DNA of 21,796 nucleotides from Candidatus Omnitrophota bacterium (GCA_026387085.1 JAPLMK010000110.1:1-21796), one strand, 5' to 3'. Shown: positions 13,174-21,678, counted from the stretch's first letter. A program made the numbers and translations. The notes: generated by a model not told the origin, from the sequence alone.

Positions 13174-14886
13174 TCATCGTTTAATAACTACGACGACCAA
13201 ATTCAGCGTTATTCCGGTCTTTTTGTCTTTAACCGTCAAAACCTGCTTCCCCGGTGTATTGAATATAACCAAAAATTCTTCCGGGGATCGGAAATTACGG
13301 TCGGAAGACGTAAATTCCAGTTCACCGTTATATCCCGGAATTTCATTCCCGTAACGGTCGCTGAAAAGAACCTTGCAATTATATTCCCGGCCCATAAGCA
13401 CCACCCCGGGGATGCCGGCTAAGCCGATACAATCCGGGGCAGCCGGTTTGACTTCAAACGGATTGGACTTCCCGAAGTGATTATTTCCGTCTTCCACCAC
13501 CAAGAAGGTCTCCTGGGCCGCCTTGGTAACCCGAACTTCCTCCATCCTGACTCCGGAGATATAACTTTCCCGGGAAACCGTCAGGGTGCCGGTGGTATCG
13601 TTAAGATACGGACCTTTAACCAGATTTCCCCAGCGGTCTTCGGAATGAATAAGAACTTTAAAAGGTTCTCCGGCGGTCTTCGGCGAATTAATTTTTTCAA
13701 TCGTAAAATGGTCAAAGGCGCCCGGGTTTACCATGAAAGCCTTCTCTCCGATAATCTCACCGCCTGAATTCCGGGTAAGGGTTACTTTTATCTTTTGGTT
13801 TCCGGCCTTAAAAACGACGAGCTTGAATCGTTCATTCCAATCCGTACCCGCCCTTTGAAGTTTATACTGACTTATTTCGGCGGCCGAGTCAGAACATTCC
13901 AAATTCAATTTTCCTTCATCAATCCGGCAGATATTTCCAAATTCATCCTGCATTAAAACTTCCGCCTCAAAACTCTCACCAGCTTTTAAACTGTTTTTCG
14001 GCAACAAAATTTCAATCTTTTCCGGAGGTCCGGCAACTACGGCAACCGCCGCGGAGAAAAAAATATCCCCCGCCTCATCCACAATCAGAATAGTATCTCC
14101 CTGCACGCTCTTCAAAAAAGAAACTTCTCCCTCCCACACACCCCTTAAAAGTATCGCCGTTTCCGGCTGAATGCTGTCGTTTAAGCTCACAATGCTCACC
14201 TTTTTATCAACCGGAACCGCCTTTTCCAATTCATCATAGCTGACAATCTTCATCTTTAATTTTCCGACGGAGATTTTTCCCGGCAGGTTTTCCGCCCGGA
14301 TTTTAAACGGCGTCTTTGCCGGAACCGCAGTTACTTCCGGCTCCGGCTTTTGATTTACCGGACCGGGCGCCGGTTGTTTTGCCAAAGGCGTTACCTTCGG
14401 AAAATTTATTCTGGGGCCGACGCTAACCGTCCCGTCCGCGTAAAGGGTTTGATAGCCCCCGATATGCGGCGTCGGCGCATCAGGGTTGACTGAAGTTAGT
14501 TCAGTCAGCAACCAGGTGGAACCGGAAATTCCGTCCAGGTTTTTCCCGCTTACGGTATCGTTCCAGAGATAGCTTGTGCCGTATTTGTTAAGTCCGGAAG
14601 GAATGGCCGGACAGAAAAAAACTGCCCGGTTACCGCCGAGATTTTCACTGAGCAAATTATTGATTCCCTTGGGGTCGCCGGAAGAGCTCGGAAAAAAAAC
14701 AGCGTTGGGCAGGGAACCGCTGTTCATCATCAACGACAAATAAATCTGTTTCAGGTTATTCTGGCAGGCGGATTCATCCGCCTTGCGCATAATCTGATAT
14801 CCGGTAAAAGAAGCTGTGGAAACGAAAGCGGCCACCACCATTACTTCTAAAAGCGCGAAACCGGATTTCCGCCGCATTCTTTTCAT
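13174..14886 (-). CDS. H-x9-DG pseudopilin fused to a tandem Ig-like domain region
   Basis: A 570-residue exported protein with an unusual fusion. Residues 1-35 are a prepilin leader and helix with cleavage site G9|F10-A-L-L-E14 (Glu at +5). DESACQNNLKQ (37-46) follows, and at 141-152 there is an exact H-x9-DG motif (H141, D151, G152), the mark of the processing-associated pseudopilins of the PVC group. After a Pro-rich linker (165-193) come Ig-like/invasin-like beta modules. An early one occupies about 200-285, and three later ones are marked by the repeated D-x-x-G-N turn at 314-318, 417-421 and 510-514, each preceded by an AGESF/AGEPF/MGREY-type strand. No enzyme motif is present. It sits between murF (8 bp upstream) and mraY (70 bp downstream) on the same strand. 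Likely a minor pilin or surface-displayed adhesive/filament-tip protein, by inference. Confidence 0.85.
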   Translation of the reverse strand: MKRMRRKSGFALLEVMVVAAFVSTASFTGYQIMRKADESACQNNLKQIYLSLMMNSGSLPNAVFFPSSSGDPKGINNLLSENLGGNRAVFFCPAIPSGLNKYGTSYLWNDTVSGKNLDGISGSTWLLTELTSVNPDAPTPHIGGYQTLYADGTVSVGPRINFPKVTPLAKQPAPGPVNQKPEPEVTAVPAKTPFKIRAENLPGKISVGKLKMKIVSYDELEKAVPVDKKVSIVSLNDSIQPETAILLRGVWEGEVSFLKSVQGDTILIVDEAGDIFFSAAVAVVAGPPEKIEILLPKNSLKAGESFEAEVLMQDEFGNICRIDEGKLNLECSDSAAEISQYKLQRAGTDWNERFKLVVFKAGNQKIKVTLTRNSGGEIIGEKAFMVNPGAFDHFTIEKINSPKTAGEPFKVLIHSEDRWGNLVKGPYLNDTTGTLTVSRESYISGVRMEEVRVTKAAQETFLVVEDGNNHFGKSNPFEVKPAAPDCIGLAGIPGVVLMGREYNCKVLFSDRYGNEIPGYNGELEFTSSDRNFRSPEEFLVIFNTPGKQVLTVKDKKTGITLNLVVVVIKR

Positions 14887-14893
14887 ATTATGA

Positions 14894-16339
14894 TTATTTT
14901 ATCATAAATCGCGCAACAACTTCATCCAACTTCAGGAACCGGGAACCTTTAAGAAAAGCAAATGTGCCGGGTTGAAGGTTTTTCTGTAGCAATAAACCGG
15001 CGGCCTGATTATCTTCTGCCCTCAAAATCCGGCTTTCGGGAAGACCAGCGGAAGAAGCGCCCTCCCAGACTGTTTCCGAGTCCGGTCCGACCAGAATCAG
15101 GCAGTCCGGGTTTACCTGCGCCAGGAGCCTCCCTAAACTTAAATGGCTGTTTCGGGAAAAACGCCCTAATTCCGCCATGGAACCGGCTACGATTACCTTG
15201 CGGTTACTCCCGGCCAGGCGCCGGAAAGTAGACAGCGCCTCCCGGAACGAAGCGGGGTTAGCGTTGTAAGTATCGTCAACAATATAAGCGCCGGCTATTT
15301 TCAACACTTGAAAACGATGCTTTGCCGGCTTGAATTTAGCTAACTGACCGGCCAAATCATCTTCCGAAACTCCCAAATGCAAAGTCAGGGCTGCAGCCGC
15401 CAGAATATTCCTGAGATTAAAGAGGCCAAAAATCGGGGCAAAAAGCGGCAGGGGTTTTCCTTTTTTCCGGCTGAGCAGAAAATGAGTTCCTTCCGGCGTA
15501 AACCTGATATCTTCCGGAAAGTAATCAGCCCCTTCTTTCAAACCGAAAGTAACGCGCTCCCGCACCGGAAAAGAAGCCAGAAAAGGAAAAAAACGATCAT
15601 CGGACGGAAGGACGGCGCAACCGCGTTTAAGATAAGATAAAAGTTCCGCTTTGGCAGCGGCTATCCGGCTCTTGCTGTGTAAAAAACCCAGGTGCGCGGA
15701 ACCAATATTGGTAATTAAGCCAAAGTCCGGAGACGCGGCCCGGCTTAAATTCGCAATCTCGCCGGGATGGTTCATCCCCATCTCCAGAACCGCCGCCTGG
15801 TCAGCCCCGCTCAATTTAAGAATAGAAAGGGGGAGGCCGATTTCATTATTAAAGTTTCCGGCATTAGCCATTACGCGACAGGAAGCGGATAAAATATGCG
15901 CGATGAGTTCTTTGGTGGTGGTCTTGCCGCTGCTTCCGGTTATGGCAATGACCGGTATTTTAAATTTCCGCCGGTAATTTTCGGCCAGGGCCAGAAATGC
16001 TTTTTTAGTGTCCGGAACTTCAATTAAAATAAACTCCTTGGACACCCCCACCTTACCTCCCCCATCAAGGGGGAGGAATTCCCCTCCCCTGGTGGGAGGG
16101 GTGAGGGAAGGGGGAATAAACTTCCCCGAAGCAAAGAATGAACCGGAAGCGCCTTTAGCCGCGGCCCCGGAAATAAAATTGTGCCCGTCAAAGTTCTCTC
16201 CGGCAATCGGGATAAAAAAATCCCCGCGCTTAAGATTACGGGTATCGATAGAAACGGAACGGATTACGGAATCCTTTTGTCCCTGCTTCAATAATCCGCC
16301 GGTCCAATCCAGAAGTTCTTGTACGGTTATCTTCTCCAT
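14894..16339 (-). CDS. murF: UDP-N-acetylmuramoyl-tripeptide--D-alanyl-D-alanine ligase
   Basis: Cytoplasmic Mur ligase that adds D-Ala-D-Ala to UDP-MurNAc-tripeptide. Motifs are the N-terminal SIDTRNLKRGDFFIPIAGENFDGH, P-loop GSSGKTT (135-141), NFNNEIGLPLSIL, EMGMNHPGEI, ITNIGSAHLGFL, the C-terminal-domain signature VDDTYNANPASF, and KGSRFLKLDEV. I place the start at the ATG at 16339 (MEKITVQELLDW), where the family N-terminus begins; the frame stays open to 16399 but that extension is not conserved-looking. Residues of about 74-101, between the N-terminal and ATP-binding domains, are encoded by two tandem palindromic repeats (FIPPSLTPPTRGGEF...) and make the 481-residue protein longer than usual (about 450). 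The catalytic motifs are intact, so it is probably functional. Confidence 0.95.
   Translation of the reverse strand: MEKITVQELLDWTGGLLKQGQKDSVIRSVSIDTRNLKRGDFFIPIAGENFDGHNFISGAAAKGASGSFFASGKFIPPSLTPPTRGGEFLPLDGGGKVGVSKEFILIEVPDTKKAFLALAENYRRKFKIPVIAITGSSGKTTTKELIAHILSASCRVMANAGNFNNEIGLPLSILKLSGADQAAVLEMGMNHPGEIANLSRAASPDFGLITNIGSAHLGFLHSKSRIAAAKAELLSYLKRGCAVLPSDDRFFPFLASFPVRERVTFGLKEGADYFPEDIRFTPEGTHFLLSRKKGKPLPLFAPIFGLFNLRNILAAAALTLHLGVSEDDLAGQLAKFKPAKHRFQVLKIAGAYIVDDTYNANPASFREALSTFRRLAGSNRKVIVAGSMAELGRFSRNSHLSLGRLLAQVNPDCLILVGPDSETVWEGASSAGLPESRILRAEDNQAAGLLLQKNLQPGTFAFLKGSRFLKLDEVVARFMIK
16056..16076. repeat. Palindrome 1 inside murF
   Basis: Arms CCTCCCCC (16056-16063) and GGGGGAGG (16069-16076) with loop ATCAA, translated in frame as part of MurF. 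It is followed 4 bp later by a second palindrome of similar make-up. Confidence 0.75.
16081..16101. repeat. Palindrome 2 inside murF
   Basis: Arms CCCCTCCC (16081-16088) and GGGAGGGG (16094-16101) with loop CTGGT. Together with palindrome 1 it forms a composite insertion of about 65-85 bp (about 16037-16120) that keeps the murF reading frame. Confidence 0.75.
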
Positions 16340-16370
16340 TTGCCCTTTTGTCGTCCCCGGCAAACCTTGG

Positions 16371-16393
16371 TTCCCGATTACTACATGCGGGAA
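16371..16393. repeat. Degenerate REP-like palindrome containing the glycerate kinase stop codon
   Basis: Arms TTCCCG (16371-16376) and CGGGAA (16388-16393), with ACATGCGGGAAT as in the copy at 6900-6924. On the minus strand it encodes the last residues of glycerate kinase (CYSRM) and its TAG (16383-16381). It also lies in the murF leader. Confidence 0.6.
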
Positions 16394-17547
16394 TAACACC
16401 CTCTAAGCAAGAACCCGACCTCGGTGCTGGCTGACAGCAAAAATTCTTCTCCCTTTTCCATCGCTTCCGGAAGACGACAGGGCCCGGGCAGGATGGAAAA
16501 AAACGCGGTAATGCCGGAATCGTGCAAATTAAAAGCATCCTGACTATACGAACCGCAGAAAGCAACCAGCGGTATCTTCAATTTTTGAGCGGTTTTGCCC
16601 AAACCAAACAGAACTTTGCCAAACTTAACCTGGCCGTCAATCCTGCCCTCTCCGGTAACAATCAAATCCGCGTCTTTAGCTTTAGGGGAAAAATTTAACA
16701 GGCCAAGCACCAGGTCAATTCCGCTCTTAATTTCCGCATCCAGAAACGCGCACAGACCGGCGCCCAGGCCTCCGGCGGCACCGGCTCCCGGCAAAAAAGA
16801 GACCTCTTTCCCTAAATCACGCCGGATAATGCGGGCGAAAGAAACAAGATTTCTGTCTAGAATCTTTACCTGGTCCGGCGTCGCGCCCTTCTGGGGGCCG
16901 AAGATGTTGGCGGCCCCTTCCTTGCCCACAAGCGGATTATTAACATCGGAGGCAACTATTATTTCGGTTTTTCGCACCGCCGGGTTCAAGCCGGAAGAAT
17001 CAATCCGGTCCAATCTCCCCAGGCCCCCGCCACCCTCAATAATTTCTGCGCCGGACTTATCCAGAAACCGGACACCCAGCGCCCGGGCCATACCCATGCC
17101 GCCGTCAACAGTCGCGCTGCCTCCGACTCCCACGATAACGCGCCTGATACCGCTCTTGAGGGCGTCCGCTATCAATTGGCCGGTCCCATACGTTGAAGTC
17201 AGGAGCGGATTTCGTTCTGAAGGTTTAAGCAAATAAAGGCCGCTGGCTTGCGCCATCTCAATTACCGCGGTCTTTTGCGACCCCTTGGAGGTTAACGCGG
17301 TATCCGGCAGGATTAAAAAAGAAGCGCGGACCGGACGGCCCAGCGGACCGGAAACACCGCACCAAATCCTGCGGCCGCCCAGGGAGGAAAACAGTATCTC
17401 CACCAGGCCTTCTCCGCCGTCGGAAATCGGCAGTAAAAGGTAATTCGCGCCGGGCAAAGCCCGGCTTAGGCCTTTTTTGATGACCTGCGCCGCCCGCAGC
17501 GAGGTAAGGCTACCCTTGAACGAATCCGGCGCGATGACGATTTTCAT
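16381..17547 (-). CDS. Glycerate 2-kinase, GlxK/GarK family
   Basis: Phosphorylates D-glycerate to 2-phosphoglycerate, feeding lower glycolysis. The 388 residues match the type I family: APDSFKGSLTS (6-16), SDGGEGLVE (42-50), TYGTGQLIADAL (119-130), GVGGSATVDGGMGMARALG (140-158), FGPQKGATP (216-224), PGAGAAGGLGAG (253-264) and TGEGRIDGQ (298-306). The C-terminus is unusual: the last residues (RGCYSRM) and the stop codon come from a REP-like repeat, so the original ending has been replaced. The normal family ends with a helix around this point, so the loss is small. It starts 28 bp after the AP-superfamily gene and ends 41 bp before murF, so it is probably part of one transcript with them. The ATG is preceded by no strong Shine-Dalgarno. 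Confidence 0.93.
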   Translation of the reverse strand: MKIVIAPDSFKGSLTSLRAAQVIKKGLSRALPGANYLLLPISDGGEGLVEILFSSLGGRRIWCGVSGPLGRPVRASFLILPDTALTSKGSQKTAVIEMAQASGLYLLKPSERNPLLTSTYGTGQLIADALKSGIRRVIVGVGGSATVDGGMGMARALGVRFLDKSGAEIIEGGGGLGRLDRIDSSGLNPAVRKTEIIVASDVNNPLVGKEGAANIFGPQKGATPDQVKILDRNLVSFARIIRRDLGKEVSFLPGAGAAGGLGAGLCAFLDAEIKSGIDLVLGLLNFSPKAKDADLIVTGEGRIDGQVKFGKVLFGLGKTAQKLKIPLVAFCGSYSQDAFNLHDSGITAFFSILPGPCRLPEAMEKGEEFLLSASTEVGFLLRGCYSRM

Positions 17548-17575
17548 CTGCTTTAAGGTGTGGTAAATCCGCTAC

Positions 17576-19633
17576 TTAAAATAGCGGACGCCCGTCAAAA
17601 CTTCCCTTTTCCATTTTTGCATCACTGTACCCGATTGTTTTCAAAATAGTCGGCGTTATGTCGTAAATGGAAGGGTTGTCCGGCAACTTCCGGTTGGCAA
17701 GAATAATCCCCGGGACCAACTGAGGGTCAAAAAGATGGTCACCGGACCATTTCTTCTCATTATCTTCAATTATGGTTTTGGGCACGCCGCCGATAGCGGT
17801 CTGCCAGGAAGCGCGATATCCAATGTTAAAACCAACGCATAAATCCGGGGTGTCGTTAACATTGCCGCCCCAGAAAATTTCTTCTCTGGGATAAGCCCGG
17901 CTCACTACTCTTTGTTTGTATTTAGGGTCCACCCACTTCTCTAATTTTTGGATAATCTCCTTCTTCAATAATTCTGTTTCCCGGCCGAAGTTGACAACAC
18001 CATTCGCCTCTCTGTTCTTCTGGTTAATATAAATAGAACCAAAACCGATCGCATACGCCTTTGTCTTTGACCAATCAATATCTTTAAGCAACTCCGCACC
18101 GTATTCCGCCTGCGAATCTTTCAGATACAGATAACCGTTTTCCCGCAGCCAACTGTTAAGATGAACTGTCCTTCTGAAGGTGTTAAAGCCATGGTCGGAT
18201 AAAATAATCAGAAGGTCGTCAGCCTTGATTTTCCCCATAATATCCCCTAAAACTTCGTCCATCTTTTGATAACAATTTCCAATCATCACTTTGTATTCGA
18301 CCGGGGCGTCCTTTTCGTAAAGAGGCTGTTTTGGGTCCGTATATCTCCAGAACATGTGCTGCATCGTGTCGGAAAAACCAAAATAAGCAAAGAGGATACC
18401 CTTTTGAAAACGGGATAATTCAAAATCAAGAATCGCCTTGTTTCCCTTCAAAACCTCTTCGGCCTGTTCCAAAAAAGCCTTTTCCGGAAGTCGCTTTTCG
18501 TTAACTGCCCAGGTGTCTATCGGCATACCCTGGGTATAAAACAGGCCGACATGCTCCGCCAACTCCCCGGCATACCCGGAAGGATAGGAAACAGGAAAAA
18601 AGGGGTCGCTTGGGTCGAGGTTAACCGGACTGACGTAAAGTTTAAACTCCGGGGAAATTTCCACCAAATAAAACCGCAATATCCCTTTCATCTTCTTAAA
18701 CGCGCTTATGGGAAAAGTGGCTCGTTTCCAACCGCTCCATTGCCCGGCTTTAATCTGAAACTTTTGATTTTGCAATTCAATAATAACCGTATCCTGTTCC
18801 GGAACCGTTGTGACAGTAAACGGAACTTTTATATTTTCAACTTCCTTCGGACCAATGAGATTTAAGTTAATAACCGGCCCCTTTTCAACCTTGAATACAT
18901 TCCCACCGATATCTTTTGGGGAGGAAACCGGTTCTGAAGTATAGAAGGAAAACGTGCCTTCGGTGCCCAAAATGTCCGGAACACCCATGCCGGAAAGCAG
19001 CCTCCCCTGCAACTCCGAAGGAGGAAACGTGCCCGGACAGGATATGATTGTTGACGGAACCCCTAAATCAGAAGCATACTCCCAGAAATATTTTGCTTTT
19101 ACCACCCGCCTGGGTATGCCTTTTCCGGTATTAGAAAAAGAGAGGTCTAACCCGTAAGTTTTTGGGTCTCTTTTTATAAAATCAAAGATGCCGTGTTTCC
19201 CCGGGTTCTGCCCGGTGGCAAAACCGGTCCAGGCGACCGGAGACTGCGGCGGATTGGTTGTAGCAAGATGCCGGTAGGAACCTTGCTCCGCCAATTTTAA
19301 AAAATTCGGCAATTTGCCCTCTTTCATCATGGGTTCAAGAATTTCAGGGCTCAGACCGTCAAAACCCATAATAATCACTTTCCCGTTAAACCTGCCCGCT
19401 TTCTTGTGTACCATTGACATTTTGATAGCTCCCATCAGGACCAATAAAACCAACAATAAATATAGACAAAATATTCTTCTTTTATTGTTCCGGAAAAATC
19501 TGAATATCTTTTTGGCGAAAAGAGAGACCCCTCCCAAAAATCCAAGAATAATTGTAATCAGTAACGTTCCGGCCGTAGATATCACGTATCCGGTGCCGGG
19601 ATCGATATAGGCAACCGGAATAATTTTTATCAT
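17576..19633 (-). CDS. Membrane-anchored alkaline-phosphatase-superfamily phosphodiesterase
   Basis: A 685-residue protein with an N-terminal YIDPGTG motif (9-15), two hydrophobic segments (about 18-40 and 54-73) and a large AP-superfamily domain. The two-metal site can be traced: FDG (D92), likely nucleophile S131 in NPPQSPVAWTGFATG, SDTMQHMFWRY (D422, H426), LSDHGF (D480, H481) and SGDHLFDP (H633). The fold resembles type I phosphodiesterase/nucleotide pyrophosphatases and iPGM-like enzymes. The sulfatase C/S-x-P-x-R motif is absent (S131 is followed by PVAW), so I do not call it a sulfatase. The substrate is unknown. About 200-400 is a beta-rich insertion (VINLNLIGPKEVEN...). It lies 63 bp after the TauE/SafE gene and 28 bp before glycerate kinase, and its start has no clear Shine-Dalgarno. 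Confidence 0.88.
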   Translation of the reverse strand: MIKIIPVAYIDPGTGYVISTAGTLLITIILGFLGGVSLFAKKIFRFFRNNKRRIFCLYLLLVLLVLMGAIKMSMVHKKAGRFNGKVIIMGFDGLSPEILEPMMKEGKLPNFLKLAEQGSYRHLATTNPPQSPVAWTGFATGQNPGKHGIFDFIKRDPKTYGLDLSFSNTGKGIPRRVVKAKYFWEYASDLGVPSTIISCPGTFPPSELQGRLLSGMGVPDILGTEGTFSFYTSEPVSSPKDIGGNVFKVEKGPVINLNLIGPKEVENIKVPFTVTTVPEQDTVIIELQNQKFQIKAGQWSGWKRATFPISAFKKMKGILRFYLVEISPEFKLYVSPVNLDPSDPFFPVSYPSGYAGELAEHVGLFYTQGMPIDTWAVNEKRLPEKAFLEQAEEVLKGNKAILDFELSRFQKGILFAYFGFSDTMQHMFWRYTDPKQPLYEKDAPVEYKVMIGNCYQKMDEVLGDIMGKIKADDLLIILSDHGFNTFRRTVHLNSWLRENGYLYLKDSQAEYGAELLKDIDWSKTKAYAIGFGSIYINQKNREANGVVNFGRETELLKKEIIQKLEKWVDPKYKQRVVSRAYPREEIFWGGNVNDTPDLCVGFNIGYRASWQTAIGGVPKTIIEDNEKKWSGDHLFDPQLVPGIILANRKLPDNPSIYDITPTILKTIGYSDAKMEKGSFDGRPLF

Positions 19634-19696
19634 AATATATTAACTGATTTAACCCATTGCGCATTCCCGAGTTAATGTTTCCGGTATCATTCTTTT

Positions 19697-20464
19697 TTAT
19701 ACCTTAAGGCAACCAAATAACTTTAACATTACCACGATACCGGAGATAATTGCCAGTATCCCCACGGCAGTTTTTATCGCCTTTTTATTTTTAACTCTTG
19801 ATAAGAGATACGGGCCGGTTAATCCTCCGATGAACGCGCCGACGCACATCGGAACCATTATCGAATAATTATTAAATTTATTAATCAATACCCATCCGAC
19901 AAAAGACATGACGCAGATAGGCGCTTCGGCAAAATCTGTTATTCCGATCGCTCTCTTTTCCTCAACTCCGCTGGCAATCTGTCCGCTGGCCATGATCGGA
20001 CCAAACCCGCCGCCCGTAAAGCTTTTATTAAAAGAACTGATAATTCCAAGTCCGGCTATCTTCAGCCAGGAAAATTTAAATGTCCGCTTAATCATAATAA
20101 GCGTACCCATAACGATGCAAAGTAAACCGATGTAGAATTTAAGCCAGAATGTCGGAATGTATCCGCCGACATAAACTCCTGATAACAGCGCGCAAATTCC
20201 TACTCCGACCACCAGGATAGTAATTTTTATATCTACCGTACCCCGTCCGAATGAGGCGTTCTTAAATTTATGATGATGAAACGTGGCGGCAAAACCTCCG
20301 ATTGCCTGTGATAATAATATAGACGGAACGACCACGAGAGGATTGAATCCGATAATAATCAAGAGCGGACTCAAAAGCGTGCCGTACATCATCCCAATCC
20401 CGCTATCAATGCTTTCCATGATAAAACAAAGAAAAAGTATGGCTATGATTGTTGTTATTTCCAT
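19697..20464 (-). CDS. TauE/SafE-family sulfite/organosulfonate exporter-like permease
   Basis: A 255-residue integral membrane protein with about eight hydrophobic segments. Family features are the N-terminal ESIDSGIGMMYGTLLSPLL and the second-half signature GGGFGPIMASGQIASG followed by EKRAIGITDFAEA. Members move sulfite, sulfonates or related anions across the inner membrane. I use the ATG at 20464, which has AGGAG 7 bp upstream and overlaps the stop of the CysN-like gene (TGATG), rather than a TTG one codon earlier. This tight coupling to a sulfate-activation gene supports a sulfur-anion role. Import of sulfate or export of sulfite are both possible. Confidence 0.92.
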   Translation of the reverse strand: MEITTIIAILFLCFIMESIDSGIGMMYGTLLSPLLIIIGFNPLVVVPSILLSQAIGGFAATFHHHKFKNASFGRGTVDIKITILVVGVGICALLSGVYVGGYIPTFWLKFYIGLLCIVMGTLIMIKRTFKFSWLKIAGLGIISSFNKSFTGGGFGPIMASGQIASGVEEKRAIGITDFAEAPICVMSFVGWVLINKFNNYSIMVPMCVGAFIGGLTGPYLLSRVKNKKAIKTAVGILAIISGIVVMLKLFGCLKV

Positions 20465-21678
20465 CAAATTACTCCTGCGCCGGTAATGATTCCACCGGCT
20501 ACCGTAATGCCGTTTTTTTCCAAAATAAATCTTCCCAACTCCGGAATAACGGAGAATTTTTCAATAATTACCGTTTTCCCGGTTTCGATAATAACCTCAC
20601 CGATGTCTGTTTCCGCAAGTGACTGCGCCTTTTTCTCCAATACTTTTAAAGTAGCCGAATCGATTCTTTTTTCAATCCGGCTTATCCGACAGGTTGTGCT
20701 TTGCGTGTTGCACCGGAAAACAAGTTTTTCCGTGATTTTAAAAGGCATTTGCCTCATCCAAAAAATATTCCCGGCTACGCGCCTTGTCAAAACAGGCTTA
20801 TGGTTTTCATCTGATATCATATCGCCTCTTTTAACCGGGAAATCCTCGGTTATGGAAAGACCTATGTTTTCTCCACAACCAGCGTATTTCTTATTTTTCC
20901 CGAATTCAAAAATGCCGGAAACGCATGCTTTCCTGTCACCGGGAAACACCCTCAATCCTTCCCCCTTCGCCACCCTGCCGGATTCAATCCGACCTACGAT
21001 TCTCTTCTTACCCGCAATGTCATATACATCCTGTACGGGCATCCGCAACCATTTCCCGGCAGAATCTTTCGGTTTCCGCAATCGATCAAGGCTTCCGGTA
21101 AGCGTGGGACCAGAATACCAGGGCATCTTTTTTGATTTGAGCGCAACGTTGTCGCCGTTGCGAGCGGAAATAGGTATGATTTCAGAAAAAGAGATTTTAT
21201 TTACCTGCGCGAATAATTCTATCTTGGCCCGGATTTTGTCAAACGGCTCTTTTTTGTGACTTACCAAATCCATCTTATTAACAACCACTGATATTTCTTT
21301 AATTCCCAGCATCTTCAGAAAACAGGCATGCCTTCTAAACTGCTCCTGAATACCTTCGACGATATCTACAACCAGTATTGCTGTTTCCGCCTGCGACGCG
21401 CCCGTAATCATGTTCCGGATAAACTCCTTATGGCCGGGCGCGTCGATAATAACATAGTCATGTTTTTTTGTATGAAAAAAAGCCTGCGTGGTATCGATGG
21501 TCATCTCTCTTTCCCGCTCTTCTTTCAGTTGGTCAACGACAAACGCAAAGTCTACCGGTTTACCGGAAAGCAAAGAACCCGTATCATAAAGCAGTCTTCC
21601 GATCAGGGTTGATTTTCCGTGGTCAACATGTCCGACCACAACAATTTTAAATGTTCTTTTCCCTATCATTGCTTTCAT
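20464..21678 (-). CDS. cysN: CysN-like (EF1A-related) GTPase, sulfate adenylyltransferase large subunit
   Basis: GTPase subunit of ATP sulfurylase, which couples GTP hydrolysis to formation of adenylyl-sulfate from sulfate and ATP. Counting from the GTG at 21684, the G-motifs are GHVDHGKST (18-26), EREREMTIDTTQAFF (56-70), DAPGHKEFIRNMITGASQA (81-99), NKMD (136-139) and PISA. Domains 2 and 3 follow, ending with PELGRFILEKNGITVAGGII, the CysN-type C-terminus. The P-loop reads GHVDHGKST, as in EF1A, rather than the common CysN GSVDDGKST, consistent with the known EF1A ancestry of CysN. I favour the ATG at 21678; a GTG at 21684 and an ATG at 21669 are alternatives. It is translationally coupled to the TauE/SafE gene and follows a gene whose last residues are CysD-like. 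Confidence 0.88.
   Translation of the reverse strand: MKAMIGKRTFKIVVVGHVDHGKSTLIGRLLYDTGSLLSGKPVDFAFVVDQLKEEREREMTIDTTQAFFHTKKHDYVIIDAPGHKEFIRNMITGASQAETAILVVDIVEGIQEQFRRHACFLKMLGIKEISVVVNKMDLVSHKKEPFDKIRAKIELFAQVNKISFSEIIPISARNGDNVALKSKKMPWYSGPTLTGSLDRLRKPKDSAGKWLRMPVQDVYDIAGKKRIVGRIESGRVAKGEGLRVFPGDRKACVSGIFEFGKNKKYAGCGENIGLSITEDFPVKRGDMISDENHKPVLTRRVAGNIFWMRQMPFKITEKLVFRCNTQSTTCRISRIEKRIDSATLKVLEKKAQSLAETDIGEVIIETGKTVIIEKFSVIPELGRFILEKNGITVAGGIITGAGVI

Noticed and set aside
16340..16399. Upstream in-frame extension of murF overlapping glycerate kinase
   Set aside because: It is encoded partly by the REP-like repeat, and the conserved MurF N-terminus starts at 16339.
17576..19633. Sulfatase identity for the AP-superfamily gene, suggested by the sulfur context
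   Set aside because: The C/S-x-P-x-R formylglycine motif is missing around S131; the motifs fit the phosphodiesterase/phosphatase branch.
20486..21259. Long plus-strand open frame (257 codons) opposite cysN
   Set aside because: It is antisense to a gene with all GTPase motifs, has no ribosome site, and its translation matches no recognisable family.
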